NCBI GenBank assembly: GCA_018334495.1
Contig: JAGXLV010000002.1
Location: forward strand, 1 to 64,000
Direction of reading: 5' to 3'
DNA length: 64,000 bases
Source of the DNA: Oleiphilaceae bacterium
Lineage (GTDB): Bacteria; Pseudomonadota; Gammaproteobacteria; Pseudomonadales; Oleiphilaceae
Part shown: piece by piece, positions 16,577 through 25,537 of the stretch
Layout: every line of letters starts with the position of its first letter
Position numbering within the stretch: the stretch's first letter is position 1
Made by a program: the position numbers and the translations under genes
Notes under the pieces: generated by a model
Database searches by the model: none
Told to the model about the DNA's origin: nothing
Seen by the model: only the letters and a program-made list of their open reading frames with translations

Positions 16577-18850
16577 TTAATCAAATCCCGCCTCAAACCA
16601 CCAGCCCGGCAGTAAACGCCTTACCTCGGGCCGGGCAAAGCGGTCGTCGATCAATACGATGCTGCCCTCGTCATCGGGGCCGCGAATCACACGGCCGGCG
16701 GCCTGGATAACCTTCTCCAGCCCAGGATACAGGTAGGTATAGTCATAACCGGCGCCGAAACGGGATTGCAGGCGCTGGCGCATGATCTCATTACGGCTAT
16801 CGAACGGCGGCAGACCCAGAGTGGCGATAAAGGCCCCGACAAGGCGCTCACCGGGAAGGTCGATGCCTTCGGCAAACGCCCCACCCAGCACCCCAAAACC
16901 TATGCCCTGGCCGCCAACCTGAAAACGCTCAACAAACTCGTGTCTCGCCGCTGTTGTCATGCCGGGGCTCTGGCGCCAGCCGGGTATGTCGGGGGCTGCT
17001 TCGATAAAGCGTTCATAAACGGCGTTGAGATAGGCAAAGCTGCTGAAAAACGCAAGGTAATTGCCCGGCCGGGCGTGATAATGCTCTGCCAGCAAAGTCA
17101 CGATGGGGGCCACCGAGGCCGACCTGTGCTGAAAACGCGTGCTGATGCCCGAGGCGATATGAACCTGCAGTTGGCGGCCGCTGAACGGGCTGGCCACCTC
17201 CTGCCATCGGGTGTTTTCCGCCAGGCCCAGTAAGTCCTGGTGATATTCCGGCGGTTTGAGGGTGGCGGAAAACAGGATACAGCTGTGGGCGCTGGCGAAG
17301 CGGGGTTTGAGAAAATCCGCGGGCACCAGGTTAAGCAGGGCCAGCCGCGCCCTGCCCCGGCCTTCACGGCTCAGCTCGCATAACGAATGGTCGCCGAACT
17401 GTTCGGCGAGACGGGTGTAACCCAGGGCTTCGAACATCAACTCCTGAAGTTCGGCGTTGCCGGAGTGCTCGGCGAGGTAATCGGTGATGGCGGTTACCAG
17501 GCCATTAAGCGCACCAGTGAGATCCTGGGGTGCGGTTGCCAGCCGCACTGGCGTTGGGGTATCGCTGTCGCCCACGGCCGCCACATCCGGATGACGCAAC
17601 AGCGCTTGCCATTGCCGCGCGAGCCTCTGCAAAGGCGGCCTGAGTGGCGGCGGCGCCTGGCGTTTGGCCGTCAACAACCGCTGCTGGCTCAGCTCGGCGC
17701 TGTACATGGCGCGGCCACGGTTGATGAGATTATGGGCCTCGTCCAGAAGCAGGGTCACGCGCCAGTCATTTTGTTGCACCAGAGCGTACAAAAGCGCGCT
17801 CTGGTCGAAGTAATGATTCACATCGCCAATCACCAGGTCGCACCAGCGCGCCATCTCCTGGCCCAGGAAATAGGGACAGATGTCATGACCCAGGGCGATG
17901 TCACGAAGCCTGGCCTGGTCAAGCCAGGCGCCCGCATCGACTGCCGCTTGCCGGGCATCGCCAAGCCGGTCGAAAAAGCCCCGGGCCAGCGGGCAGGATT
18001 CGCCATGGCAGGCCAGGTCCGGATGTTCGCAGGCATGGCTTTTGGCTACCAGTTCCAGCACCCGGATGGGCACTCTACCCGACTGAGCCTCATCGATTCG
18101 AGTCATCCCGTCCAGCGCCAGCTTGCGACCGGTGGTACGGGCGGTGAGAAAGAACACCCGGTCGAGATTCTGGCGTGGCATGGCCATCAGGGCCGGAAAC
18201 AGGGTGCCAAGAGTTTTGCCGAGGCCGGTAGGCGCTGCCAGCATGAGAGTCTCGCCCCGGCAGACAGCCTTGAATACGGATTCCGCCAGGGGCCTTTGGC
18301 CGGTCCGGAACCGCGCAAACGGAAACTTCAGCTCGTTCAGGGCCTGGCTTCTGGCCTCAAGATGCCGAGCTTCCTGCTCGGCCCACTCCCGGTAGACTCG
18401 GCATAACCCTTCCAGGTGTTGAACCAGGTCTGCTGCGGTGGCGGTTTCGGCCAGGCAGGTTTCCCGGTCACGCCCGATGTCGTAATACACCAGCGCCAAC
18501 TCAACGGACGACCGTTCATCCCGGGCACAGAGAAGGGCGCCGTAGCAGCGCAACTGAGCCCAATGCAGAGCCTGCTGCGCGGTCGACACACGGGACAGAT
18601 CGCCACGATGGGTCTTGATTTCCTCCAGCCGGTGACGGCCGGCATCGTAGCCATCGGCCCGACCTGTAAGCAAAAGCCCCTGGCACTCACCGGTCAACCG
18701 GACTTCAGCCTGATAGTCCGGGCCACGCCCTGCCTGCACTCTGGCGTGGCCGGTGCGGCCCTGCTCGGCCGAAGGCGACGGCGTATAACGGTGATCCAGA
18801 TCACCGGTTCTGGCGGCAAATTCACACAGGGTCCGGACCGCGACCCGCAT
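16577..18850 (-). CDS. XPD/DinG-type helicase with N-terminal PD-(D/E)XK-like nuclease domain
   Basis: Superfamily 2 DNA helicase of 757 residues. The N-terminus (about 1-165) has a RecB/Cas4-like nuclease motif GRADGYD..LEEIKTH (Asp66, Glu77, Lys79). Walker A APTGLGKT has Lys212 and the DEAH box is at 370-373. Between them four cysteines (274, 281, 286 and 325) fit the XPD/DinG iron-sulfur cluster region. Motif VI appears as QAAGRVIRG near the C-terminus. ATG 18850 overlaps the FAN1 stop codon (TAATG), so the two are translationally coupled. XPD-like helicases run 5'-3' on single strands. With FAN1 this looks like a crosslink- or flap-repair module; the substrate is inferred. Confidence 0.9.
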   Translation of the reverse strand: MRVAVRTLCEFAARTGDLDHRYTPSPSAEQGRTGHARVQAGRGPDYQAEVRLTGECQGLLLTGRADGYDAGRHRLEEIKTHRGDLSRVSTAQQALHWAQLRCYGALLCARDERSSVELALVYYDIGRDRETCLAETATAADLVQHLEGLCRVYREWAEQEARHLEARSQALNELKFPFARFRTGQRPLAESVFKAVCRGETLMLAAPTGLGKTLGTLFPALMAMPRQNLDRVFFLTARTTGRKLALDGMTRIDEAQSGRVPIRVLELVAKSHACEHPDLACHGESCPLARGFFDRLGDARQAAVDAGAWLDQARLRDIALGHDICPYFLGQEMARWCDLVIGDVNHYFDQSALLYALVQQNDWRVTLLLDEAHNLINRGRAMYSAELSQQRLLTAKRQAPPPLRPPLQRLARQWQALLRHPDVAAVGDSDTPTPVRLATAPQDLTGALNGLVTAITDYLAEHSGNAELQELMFEALGYTRLAEQFGDHSLCELSREGRGRARLALLNLVPADFLKPRFASAHSCILFSATLKPPEYHQDLLGLAENTRWQEVASPFSGRQLQVHIASGISTRFQHRSASVAPIVTLLAEHYHARPGNYLAFFSSFAYLNAVYERFIEAAPDIPGWRQSPGMTTAARHEFVERFQVGGQGIGFGVLGGAFAEGIDLPGERLVGAFIATLGLPPFDSRNEIMRQRLQSRFGAGYDYTYLYPGLEKVIQAAGRVIRGPDDEGSIVLIDDRFARPEVRRLLPGWWFEAGFD

Positions 18851-20571
18851 TATATGGCGTCCTGCCAGGTGACGTAACACACCGTCATGGCCATACCTTC
18901 ACTGAGGCCAAATTCCAGCCATTGGCGTTGATGGTCCTGAAGGCGATCACCGGGGCCTTTAACCTCAACCAGACGGTAGTCCTTTTGTTCCGGCCAGAAC
19001 TGGATCAGGTCCGGCAGGCCGCTGCGGTGGATTTTGAGGTCTGCCAACATGCGCCCAAAACAGGCTGTGAGGTGGCGGGCAGGAATGCAATCAAGGGCCA
19101 TTTCGACCAGTTCCCGGCGCAGCAACGGCCAATGCAGGAAAGGCGACGTCGTCCCTTGCTTGGCGGCCCAGTTGCGCAGTATGTGATCGCGGTAGCCCCC
19201 GGTTTCCAGATGAGCGAGGCATTCACGGAACAGCTTCGACCGGCGGCTGACGAAATCCTCACGATAGAGGTCCGCTGGTGCCGCGTGGAAAGGGTGGAAA
19301 AACGCCCCGGGAAGCGGGGCATACAAGGCCGGCCAGCACAGCAGGGCGAACAGGCCATTGAGCAGGGTGTTCTCCACATAGAACACCGGCGCGCCGGGCC
19401 CGGACAAGTGCTCCAGTACCGCCCATTCCACTGAGCCGTTGGTGGGTCTGGCCAGGTTCAGTTGAAAGTGGGGAATGATCGCCGGCGCCTCTGTCGGCAA
19501 AGGCGGCTTGGCCAGTTTTTTTGCCAGGCGCGCTATCAGTCTGACCAGACCGCGGCTTTCCGAGGCGTTGCGGGGATCGCCCAGGGCATTCATTGCAAGC
19601 CGGTAGGCCTGTTGGTAGTCGCCCTGCCTCTCCATCAACCGGAGCTGCCGCAACCGGGCCTCACGGTGCCCGCTGTCATTATAGGAGTGCAGTGCGAGTT
19701 CGTACCTGCCCTCGCGCTCAGCCAGCTTGCCCAACTCGAACAGCAGGCGCCCGCGACGGCTTTCCAACCAGGGGTTGCCTGCCAGTCTGGCGGGAATATC
19801 CGACCGGATATCGGCCAGGGGCTCGCCCGCGAGCTCCAACCGGTCCCGGCACGTCTGCAGATGCAGATAAATGTCGACCTGATCCCGGCGCTGAAAGGCC
19901 CTGGACTCCGGAGTGAGAGGTACTTTTTCGTACTTTTGGTGGCCCAGTTCCGCCAGCACGAACTCCGACCAACTCTGACGCAGGTTGCCGAAAAACATCA
20001 GCTGCATCCGCTGGAAGAGCCTGCCGCCGTTCAGTGCAATGATGGGTTCCGGGGCTTCCGACCACCAACCAGTCAGGGTGTCAGAGCCGGTCCACTTCTC
20101 TGCGAGTGTGTCGTGAAAGATTTTTTTGGTCGCGGTGCGGGGAATTCTGGCGGCCTTGAGCTCAGTGCCGAATGCCTGCAACCATTCCGCCTTGTTAAGA
20201 AGCCGGAACAAATCATCCAGCCCCAGGAGCGGATCGGGGTCCACCCACCGGGCACTGATCAGCAACGTCAGGGCCTGCCTGACCGGCTGGCCGAGCTCCG
20301 CATAGTTCAGTTTATCCACTCTGAACAGTGCGCCCGTCCGCATGATCAAGCGCACCAGAAGGGCCTGCGCCGGCTGGGGCAGGCCCTCAAATTCGCGCAA
20401 CTGCGCCATTTCCTCGGGCAACAGCAGGTCCCCGTGATGGTCCATGACCCAGCGCAGCAGGGTACGGAAATTCTCAAGATAGTAGAGCGGATTATCCAGA
20501 GAGGCTGGCCGGGGCTCGGCAGACCCCTGCGTTGGCGCCGGCTTTGACGGGACGGATGACGGTAAGGGCAT
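18850..20571 (-). CDS. FAN1-type VRR-NUC structure-specific nuclease
   Basis: Bacterial homologue of Fanconi-associated nuclease 1, 573 residues. FAN1 cuts 5' flaps and removes DNA interstrand crosslinks. The C-terminal VRR-NUC domain is intact: RSGLPDLIQFWPE supplies the metal-binding Asp and RLVEVKGPGDRLQDHQRQWL supplies the ExK pair plus the conserved GPGD. The N-terminal half is the helical DNA-binding/TPR-like part (LSGPG.., LARRLAKK and RFRGR-like blocks recognisable). ATG 20571 follows a GTG three codons earlier; either may be used and neither has a strong ribosome site. First gene of the operon with the helicase. Confidence 0.9.
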   Translation of the reverse strand: MPLPSSVPSKPAPTQGSAEPRPASLDNPLYYLENFRTLLRWVMDHHGDLLLPEEMAQLREFEGLPQPAQALLVRLIMRTGALFRVDKLNYAELGQPVRQALTLLISARWVDPDPLLGLDDLFRLLNKAEWLQAFGTELKAARIPRTATKKIFHDTLAEKWTGSDTLTGWWSEAPEPIIALNGGRLFQRMQLMFFGNLRQSWSEFVLAELGHQKYEKVPLTPESRAFQRRDQVDIYLHLQTCRDRLELAGEPLADIRSDIPARLAGNPWLESRRGRLLFELGKLAEREGRYELALHSYNDSGHREARLRQLRLMERQGDYQQAYRLAMNALGDPRNASESRGLVRLIARLAKKLAKPPLPTEAPAIIPHFQLNLARPTNGSVEWAVLEHLSGPGAPVFYVENTLLNGLFALLCWPALYAPLPGAFFHPFHAAPADLYREDFVSRRSKLFRECLAHLETGGYRDHILRNWAAKQGTTSPFLHWPLLRRELVEMALDCIPARHLTACFGRMLADLKIHRSGLPDLIQFWPEQKDYRLVEVKGPGDRLQDHQRQWLEFGLSEGMAMTVCYVTWQDAI

Positions 20572-20771
20572 GACAGGCACTCGGACAGGCTTGCGGGAAG
20601 CGCGGCAAACGACCCGGACATCTTCAGCCGGGTACCGCTTGACCTACTTTATCAGAAGGCGGGTGCCTATGGGGGCTCAATGCAGCTTCCGGACAGTGCT
20701 CTTGAGTTTTGGATTCAAGAACGCCGTGGCGCCCGGGTTTTACAAAGGCAGCAGCGTCCAGCCTGACCTAA

Positions 20772-21431
20772 TCACCGGCCACGTGCATCCGGCCGGACGG
20801 TCAGAATGAAAATCAGGCCAAAGGCCATACCCGCAAGATGTGCAAAGTTGGCGACCCCGGCCTGGGTGCCAAACACGCCGGCAAATAACTCCAGAACACC
20901 CAGCAGTATCACGAAATACTTGGCCTTGATGGGGATAGGCGGGATCAGAAGGAGCAAATACTGGTTAGGGAACCTCAAACCGAATGCCAGCAAAATCGCG
21001 AACACGCCACCGGAGGCACCCACCGAGGGTGCCGGTGGCGTAAATCCGATGGATGTCATGGTGACCTGCACTGCGCCGGCGCCAATAACACAAAACAGAT
21101 AATACACCGCAAATATCTTCGATCCCCATACGCGTTCAATGGGCCCCCCGAACATCCACAGCACAAACATGTTGATGAACAGGTGCAGCAGGCCGCCGTG
21201 CAAAAAGGCGTAGGTAAGTAACTGCCAGATATGGAACTCGCCGGGAGGAATGCCCGAGGGTGTGGGGATGCTGCCCTCAGGCAATATCGGCCAGAGCGCA
21301 AAATGCTGCATGCCCGTATAGGGGGCGGTTAAAAGCAGCATGAAAGCGACCACGTTGACCACCAGCAGGGTATTGATTACTGGTATGGGGCCGCTGCCCA
21401 TAAGTTGCTGTTGATACTCCTGCTCGTCCAT
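20772..21431 (-). CDS. Rhomboid family intramembrane serine protease
   Basis: Six-helix rhomboid protease of 219 residues that cleaves membrane-spanning substrates. The catalytic pair is Ser140 in GASGG and His198 in FAHLAG. The oxyanion/L1 features HGGLLHLFINMFVLW (His78, His83, Asn87) and WMFGGPIE are present. GGAGCAATC precedes ATG 21431. It lies 11 bases downstream of polX on the same strand, so both probably share a transcript. No cleavage target can be inferred from the neighbourhood. Confidence 0.93.
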   Translation of the reverse strand: MDEQEYQQQLMGSGPIPVINTLLVVNVVAFMLLLTAPYTGMQHFALWPILPEGSIPTPSGIPPGEFHIWQLLTYAFLHGGLLHLFINMFVLWMFGGPIERVWGSKIFAVYYLFCVIGAGAVQVTMTSIGFTPPAPSVGASGGVFAILLAFGLRFPNQYLLLLIPPIPIKAKYFVILLGVLELFAGVFGTQAGVANFAHLAGMAFGLIFILTVRPDARGR

Positions 21432-21442
21432 GATTGCTCCGG

Positions 21443-23158
21443 TTAACGCGCCAGGGCTTTCTTTAAATGTTCCAGTGTCCGGGTGTTGAGTAAATCGTCT
21501 TTCTCCATCCAGCCACGCCTGGCTTGGGAAACGCCCAGGTGCATAAAACCCAGGTGATCGGTGGCATGGGAATCAGTGGAAATCACACCCAGAACCCCGG
21601 CCTCTTTAACCATTTGGGCGTAGCGACCGGGAAGATCAAGCCTCTTCGGTTGCGAGTTGATTTCAAGGCAGCAGCCGCGTTCCCGCGCGCCTTCCACGAT
21701 GGCCTCCAGATCGATGGGATAAGGATCACGTTTGTTGATCAGGCGTCCGGTCGGATGGCCAAGGATGTTGAAGTAGCGGTTGTCCATGGCGCGCAGGACG
21801 CGCTCGGTCTGCTTCTTGCGGGAGAGGTTCAGTTTCGAATGGATCGAACAGACAGTGACATCCAGCTCTTTCAAGACGTCATCCGGTAAATCCAGGCCGC
21901 CGTCTTCGAGAATGTCTACCTCAATACCTTTGAGCACCCGAATGCCTTCGAGCTCCTCGTTCAGCCTGTCAATAGCCTCCATTTGCTCCCGCAGGCGTTT
22001 GGGCGTCAGGCCGTTGGCCATGGTCAGGCGCCTGGAATGGTCCGTAATGGCGATATAGTCATGACCCAGTTTTTTTGCCGCCTCGGCCATTTCCCTGAGG
22101 CTATTGCGGCCATCGGTGGCATCCGTATGCATGTGCAAGTCGCCACGAATATCCTTTTCTTCAACGAGCTTGGGCAGCCTGCCTTCCCGGGCCGCTTCGA
22201 TTTCACCGCGGTTTTCTCTAAGCTCCGGAGGGATCCAGGGCAGACCAACCTGATCGAAAACCTCTTCTTCGGTTTTCCCCGCTATCAGCTTGTCGCCCTT
22301 GTGCACGCCATACTCATTGATCTTGAGGCCACGATCGACCCCTATCTGACGAATAGCGACATTATGGGCCTTGGAGCCGGTAAAGTAGTGCAACGCCGCG
22401 CCATAGCTCTTCTCCGCCACCACCCGCAAATCCACCTGAAGCCCGGATTTGAGATAGACCGTGGAGCGGGTCTTGCCCTTCGACACCACATCGGCCACTT
22501 CCGGATGGGTGGTGAACCGTTTCATCACCGGTGCGCTGTCTTCACAGGCAACCAGAATATCCAGATCCCCCACGGTTTCCTTGCGGCGGCGATAACTGCC
22601 GGCAACGACAATCTTTTTGACTTCGTCGAGCTCATCCAGATAATCCACCAATGGCCCGGCGACCTGCTCCGCTTCGCCCAGCCGCATGCGCTGCTCTTTT
22701 TCCGGCTTTAATTTGCCCAGCTCATCCAGAATTTTTTCTTCGGATTTTTTGCCGAAACCACTCAGGGCGGAAATCTTACCCTCCTCGGCAGCCGTCCGCA
22801 GTTGATCGAGGGAGGTAATACCCAGATCGTCGTGCAGCTGTTTTGTGCGTTTCGGGCCGAGCTGTTCCAGACGCATGAGCTGGATCAACTCTTCAGGGAC
22901 TTCTTTGCGGGCTTCTTCCAGCTGGGACAGGGTACCGTTTTTGACCAAAGACTCGATCTGGCCGGCCAGATCCTCCCCTATGCCTTTGATCTGACTCAGA
23001 TCCTCACCCTTTCCGACCCTGTCCTCGATCGCGCGGGAAGAGCCTTCGATGATACTGGCGACATTGCGATAGGCCCGAACCCGGAAGGGGTTGGCGTCCT
23101 GAATTTCAAGCAAATCCGCCAGCTCATGAAACTTGCGGGCAATCTCCGCATTGTGCAT
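21443..23158 (-). CDS. polX: DNA polymerase X with PHP exonuclease domain
   Basis: Bacterial family X polymerase of 571 residues, used in base-excision and gap-filling repair. In order: helix-hairpin-helix 8-kDa region (about 1-150, with IKGIGEDLAGQI and LSGFGKKSEEKIL), palm with the metal-binding motif GSYRRRKETVGDLDIL (Asp198, Asp200) and the third-Asp strand LQVDLRVV, then YFTGSKAHNVAIRQ. The C-terminal PHP domain (about 330-571; DLHMHTDATDGRNS, ITDHS, EVDIL, STDSHA) gives 3'-5' exonuclease/phosphodiesterase activity. GGGAGG precedes ATG 23158. Close to FAN1 and the helicase, though in a separate unit with rhomboid. Confidence 0.95.
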   Translation of the reverse strand: MHNAEIARKFHELADLLEIQDANPFRVRAYRNVASIIEGSSRAIEDRVGKGEDLSQIKGIGEDLAGQIESLVKNGTLSQLEEARKEVPEELIQLMRLEQLGPKRTKQLHDDLGITSLDQLRTAAEEGKISALSGFGKKSEEKILDELGKLKPEKEQRMRLGEAEQVAGPLVDYLDELDEVKKIVVAGSYRRRKETVGDLDILVACEDSAPVMKRFTTHPEVADVVSKGKTRSTVYLKSGLQVDLRVVAEKSYGAALHYFTGSKAHNVAIRQIGVDRGLKINEYGVHKGDKLIAGKTEEEVFDQVGLPWIPPELRENRGEIEAAREGRLPKLVEEKDIRGDLHMHTDATDGRNSLREMAEAAKKLGHDYIAITDHSRRLTMANGLTPKRLREQMEAIDRLNEELEGIRVLKGIEVDILEDGGLDLPDDVLKELDVTVCSIHSKLNLSRKKQTERVLRAMDNRYFNILGHPTGRLINKRDPYPIDLEAIVEGARERGCCLEINSQPKRLDLPGRYAQMVKEAGVLGVISTDSHATDHLGFMHLGVSQARRGWMEKDDLLNTRTLEHLKKALAR

Positions 23159-23383
23159 CGATCAACCTCCCTGTCTCTGACTGTCCCGGTCATCAAAACT
23201 GCTCTAATGGCTCTTCAATAATACTCAGTCTAACACTTCAAATTAAAAGTGATATTCATAGCGCATGAATAAACACGAACTCATTGCTTTTTGCGCTGGC
23301 ACACCTCCAGGCACTTGCATTAGGCTCAGAGTAGCCATGTAACTGCCGGAGCGACCTCCGGATCAAAATCTTTGGAGAGCCCT

Positions 23384-23635
23384 ATGTACCTTTCTGTCCA
23401 ACTGAGCTACTACCCGCTGGCCGATGACTTCAAGCCGCCCATCAAAGCAATCGTTGCACGCCTTGAACAAAGCGGCCTGGAAGTATGGGCCAATCGCATG
23501 AGCACGCAGATTTTTGGCGACTTCGACGCCGTCATGAGCGTTCTATCGGACGCCATGAAATGGTCATTCGAAACCTATGGTAAAGCGGTCTTTGTGGCCA
23601 ACTTCATGGAAGGCGACCGCCGCCCGCGGGATTGA
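23384..23635 (+). CDS. YkoF-like thiamine/HMP-binding domain protein
   Basis: Protein of 83 residues matching one half of the YkoF family: YLSVQLSYYPLADDFKPPIKAIVARLEQSGLEVWANRMSTQIFG then a C-terminal helix-strand. YkoF binds thiamine or hydroxymethylpyrimidine; single-domain versions are common and dimerise. ATG 23384 has GGAGAG six bases upstream. A CCGGAG/CTCCGG hairpin (23346-23351/23356-23361) lies about 20 bases before the start. I see no TPP riboswitch. The 3' end overlaps the convergent methyltransferase by 32 bases. Confidence 0.8.
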   Translation: MYLSVQLSYYPLADDFKPPIKAIVARLEQSGLEVWANRMSTQIFGDFDAVMSVLSDAMKWSFETYGKAVFVANFMEGDRRPRD

Positions 23636-24299
23636 GCGCACGAAATAACGCCACGTCCTTGACCGGCACTTCCAGGTGCCAGCCCATGGTACGGGCCAGC
23701 CAGGCCAGAGTCGCCTGCCGGTAGAACACCACATGGGTGGGGTCGCGGCGGTAATGCCAGTTGGCGAAACGGGCGTCATCGGTCTGAAAACAGGTCATCA
23801 CCCCCAGCCAGCCGCCGGGTTTGAGGCACCGTCCCAACTGCGCGAACGTGCCCCGGGGATCGTAAAGGTGCTCGGCCACCTCCGTGCAGGTGATGAAATC
23901 ATAGGTATGGGTGAGGGCCTCTGGATCCGGGAAATAGATGGGATCATAGAGCGTCATTGCCAGGCCTGAGTCCGCAAGCATCCCGGCCAGCACCGGACCG
24001 GGACCGCAACCGAAGTCCAGCCCCCGCGCTCCTTTGGGCACCCGTGCCAACAAAGGTTCGGCCAGCTTATTCAGAAAGCGGCGGTAACCCGGATCCCCGG
24101 CGTCGTTGTCATGGAGGTCGTAGACCGCTTTCTCCTCTGCCGGGTCCAGCCAATGCGCCGGATCCATGTGAGTCGCCAAACACGCAGGACAGCGCCAGTA
24201 GGCCACCCCCTTCACAGTCATCAGCGGCCTGAGGGTCGGTTCATGGCAAAGGGTACAGGCGGGCGTCTGGTCCTGTGAGCCAGAACTGAGGTCGGTCAT
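23604..24299 (-). CDS. Class I SAM-dependent methyltransferase with N-terminal zinc ribbon
   Basis: Protein of 231 residues. The N-terminal zinc ribbon has Cys15-x2-Cys18 and Cys37-x2-Cys40. The Rossmann methyltransferase core (about 75-200) has motif I LDFGCGPGPV, DFITCTEVAEHLYDP and the post-motif LKPGGWLGVMT. The layout is typical of Methyltransf_23 proteins often acting on small molecules or rRNA/tRNA; no substrate can be assigned. ATG 24299 with GGGAATG upstream. Its last codons overlap the convergent YkoF-like gene. Confidence 0.85.
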   Translation of the reverse strand: MTDLSSGSQDQTPACTLCHEPTLRPLMTVKGVAYWRCPACLATHMDPAHWLDPAEEKAVYDLHDNDAGDPGYRRFLNKLAEPLLARVPKGARGLDFGCGPGPVLAGMLADSGLAMTLYDPIYFPDPEALTHTYDFITCTEVAEHLYDPRGTFAQLGRCLKPGGWLGVMTCFQTDDARFANWHYRRDPTHVVFYRQATLAWLARTMGWHLEVPVKDVALFRALNPAGGGRLP

Positions 24300-24358
24300 A
24301 GCATTCCCATTGGATCAAATCAGCCGCAAAGCTTAACCAATGCCGGGGCTGGCCTCCA

Positions 24359-24928
24359 TCATTCCGGCGAGACTCGCGCCAGAACACTCGGGTCATCGGA
24401 TAGCGGCAGGGACAGGATTACCCCCTCGTTGGAGGCCGGGTAGATATCGCTCAGTGCCGTGACATTGACCTGGTGGGAGACCAGCACGACCGGCGGTGCG
24501 TCCGGCAGCGAGTTCACCTTGTTAATGGTTGCCCGGGTCTGATCGGGACCGTCCGCGCGGTTTTCAAAAAAAGAATTGAGCGACGGCATTACCTCAACTG
24601 GCCCAATGTCCATGGCGGTGGCAGTATCCTTGGCTCGGCACCATTGGCTGGTGAACACCCGGGCCGTGTCAATGCCTCGGGCGGCCAGATAGGCTTTCCA
24701 GGCCCGTGCTTCTTGGCGGCCCTGATCGCTCAGGTTTCGTTGGGTTGCGCAGTCATTGATATCGAACTCAGTCGGGTCGCCCGTCCCTGGCGCCAGCGCA
24801 TGGCGCAGGATCAACACGGCCTCCCCTATGGCCAGCGCCTGCCAGGCTGCCTCCGTTGCCAAAGTCATTTTAGAGGTCGACAACAGAACAATTAAAATCA
24901 GTAGACGAAAACCGAGGGCACGATTCAT
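24359..24928 (-). CDS. Exported histidine phosphatase family protein
   Basis: Branch-1 histidine phosphatase-like protein of 189 residues with a signal peptide (cleavage near residue 25, after LATEA). The catalytic motif reads LILRHALAPG (Arg42-His43-Ala44) instead of RHG; the second arginine (FTSQWCRAKDTA) and the second histidine (VLVSHQVNVTAL) are present, so the site is probably active. Periplasmic location expected. GGAGTTC precedes ATG 24928. Substrate unknown. It stands alone between the methyltransferase and the divergent YaiI gene. Confidence 0.85.
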   Translation of the reverse strand: MNRALGFRLLILIVLLSTSKMTLATEAAWQALAIGEAVLILRHALAPGTGDPTEFDINDCATQRNLSDQGRQEARAWKAYLAARGIDTARVFTSQWCRAKDTATAMDIGPVEVMPSLNSFFENRADGPDQTRATINKVNSLPDAPPVVLVSHQVNVTALSDIYPASNEGVILSLPLSDDPSVLARVSPE

Positions 24929-25064
24929 GCGCGAACTCCATTAAACAGGTTAACCCTGGCAACCTTTCATCAGTTACACCTCTGACAATACGTCAAGCTT
25001 ACCGATACTGGTCAAGCCGGCAACGCAATTGTATTCTGATGAGATGGTCAAAGAGGAGCAAAAG

Positions 25065-25520
25065 ATGCCAATCTGGGTCGATGCCGACGCCTGCCCCGTC
25101 GTTGTAAAAGAGATTTTATGCCGTGCGGCGGAGCGGTGGAAGATAACCACCACCTTTGTCGCCAATCAGCCCATTCGCGTGCCGCCTTCGCCCTACATTA
25201 AAACCCGGCAGGTGAGCCAGGGTTTTGACGTGGCCGATGATGAAATTGTCGACCAGCTCAGCGAAGGCGACCTGGTAATCACCCAGGACATTCCCCTGGC
25301 GGCCGAGGCCATTGAAAAAGGCGCCGAGGTGTTTAACCCCAGAGGTGAGGCTTTCACAAAGGATAATATACGCCAGCGTCTGGCCATGAGAAATTTCATG
25401 GCCGAGATGCGGGACGCCGGCCAGGTCACAGGCGGCCCGGCCAGCTTCTCCCAGAGTGACCGCAAAGCCTTCGCCGACCAGCTTGACCGATGGCTGCAGC
25501 GCAACAGTAACCACTATTGA
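25065..25520 (+). CDS. YaiI/YqxD family (DUF188, NYN-like) protein
   Basis: Protein of 151 residues. The first lines [15 protein letters not shown] and [13 protein letters not shown], then the [26 protein letters not shown] block, match YaiI/YqxD. The fold is PIN/NYN-like, with acidic residues suggestive of a nuclease, but activity is not established. ATG 25065 is fixed by GAGGAG; the in-frame upstream ATG region is not conserved. The next gene starts 17 bases downstream on the same strand. Confidence 0.92.
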   Translation: MPIWVDADACPVVVKEILCRAAERWKITTTFVANQPIRVPPSPYIKTRQVSQGFDVADDEIVDQLSEGDLVITQDIPLAAEAIEKGAEVFNPRGEAFTKDNIRQRLAMRNFMAEMRDAGQVTGGPASFSQSDRKAFADQLDRWLQRNSNHY

Positions 25521-25537
25521 TTAACCGGAGGTGAATC

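Noticed and set aside
17387-18406. 339-residue frame on the + strand
   Set aside because: Antisense to the helicase gene, no domain motifs; the minus-strand frame has Walker A, DEAH and FeS cysteines.
23159-23384. TPP riboswitch before the YkoF-like gene
   Set aside because: None of the conserved TPP-riboswitch blocks (such as CTGAGA) is present; only a short hairpin is seen.
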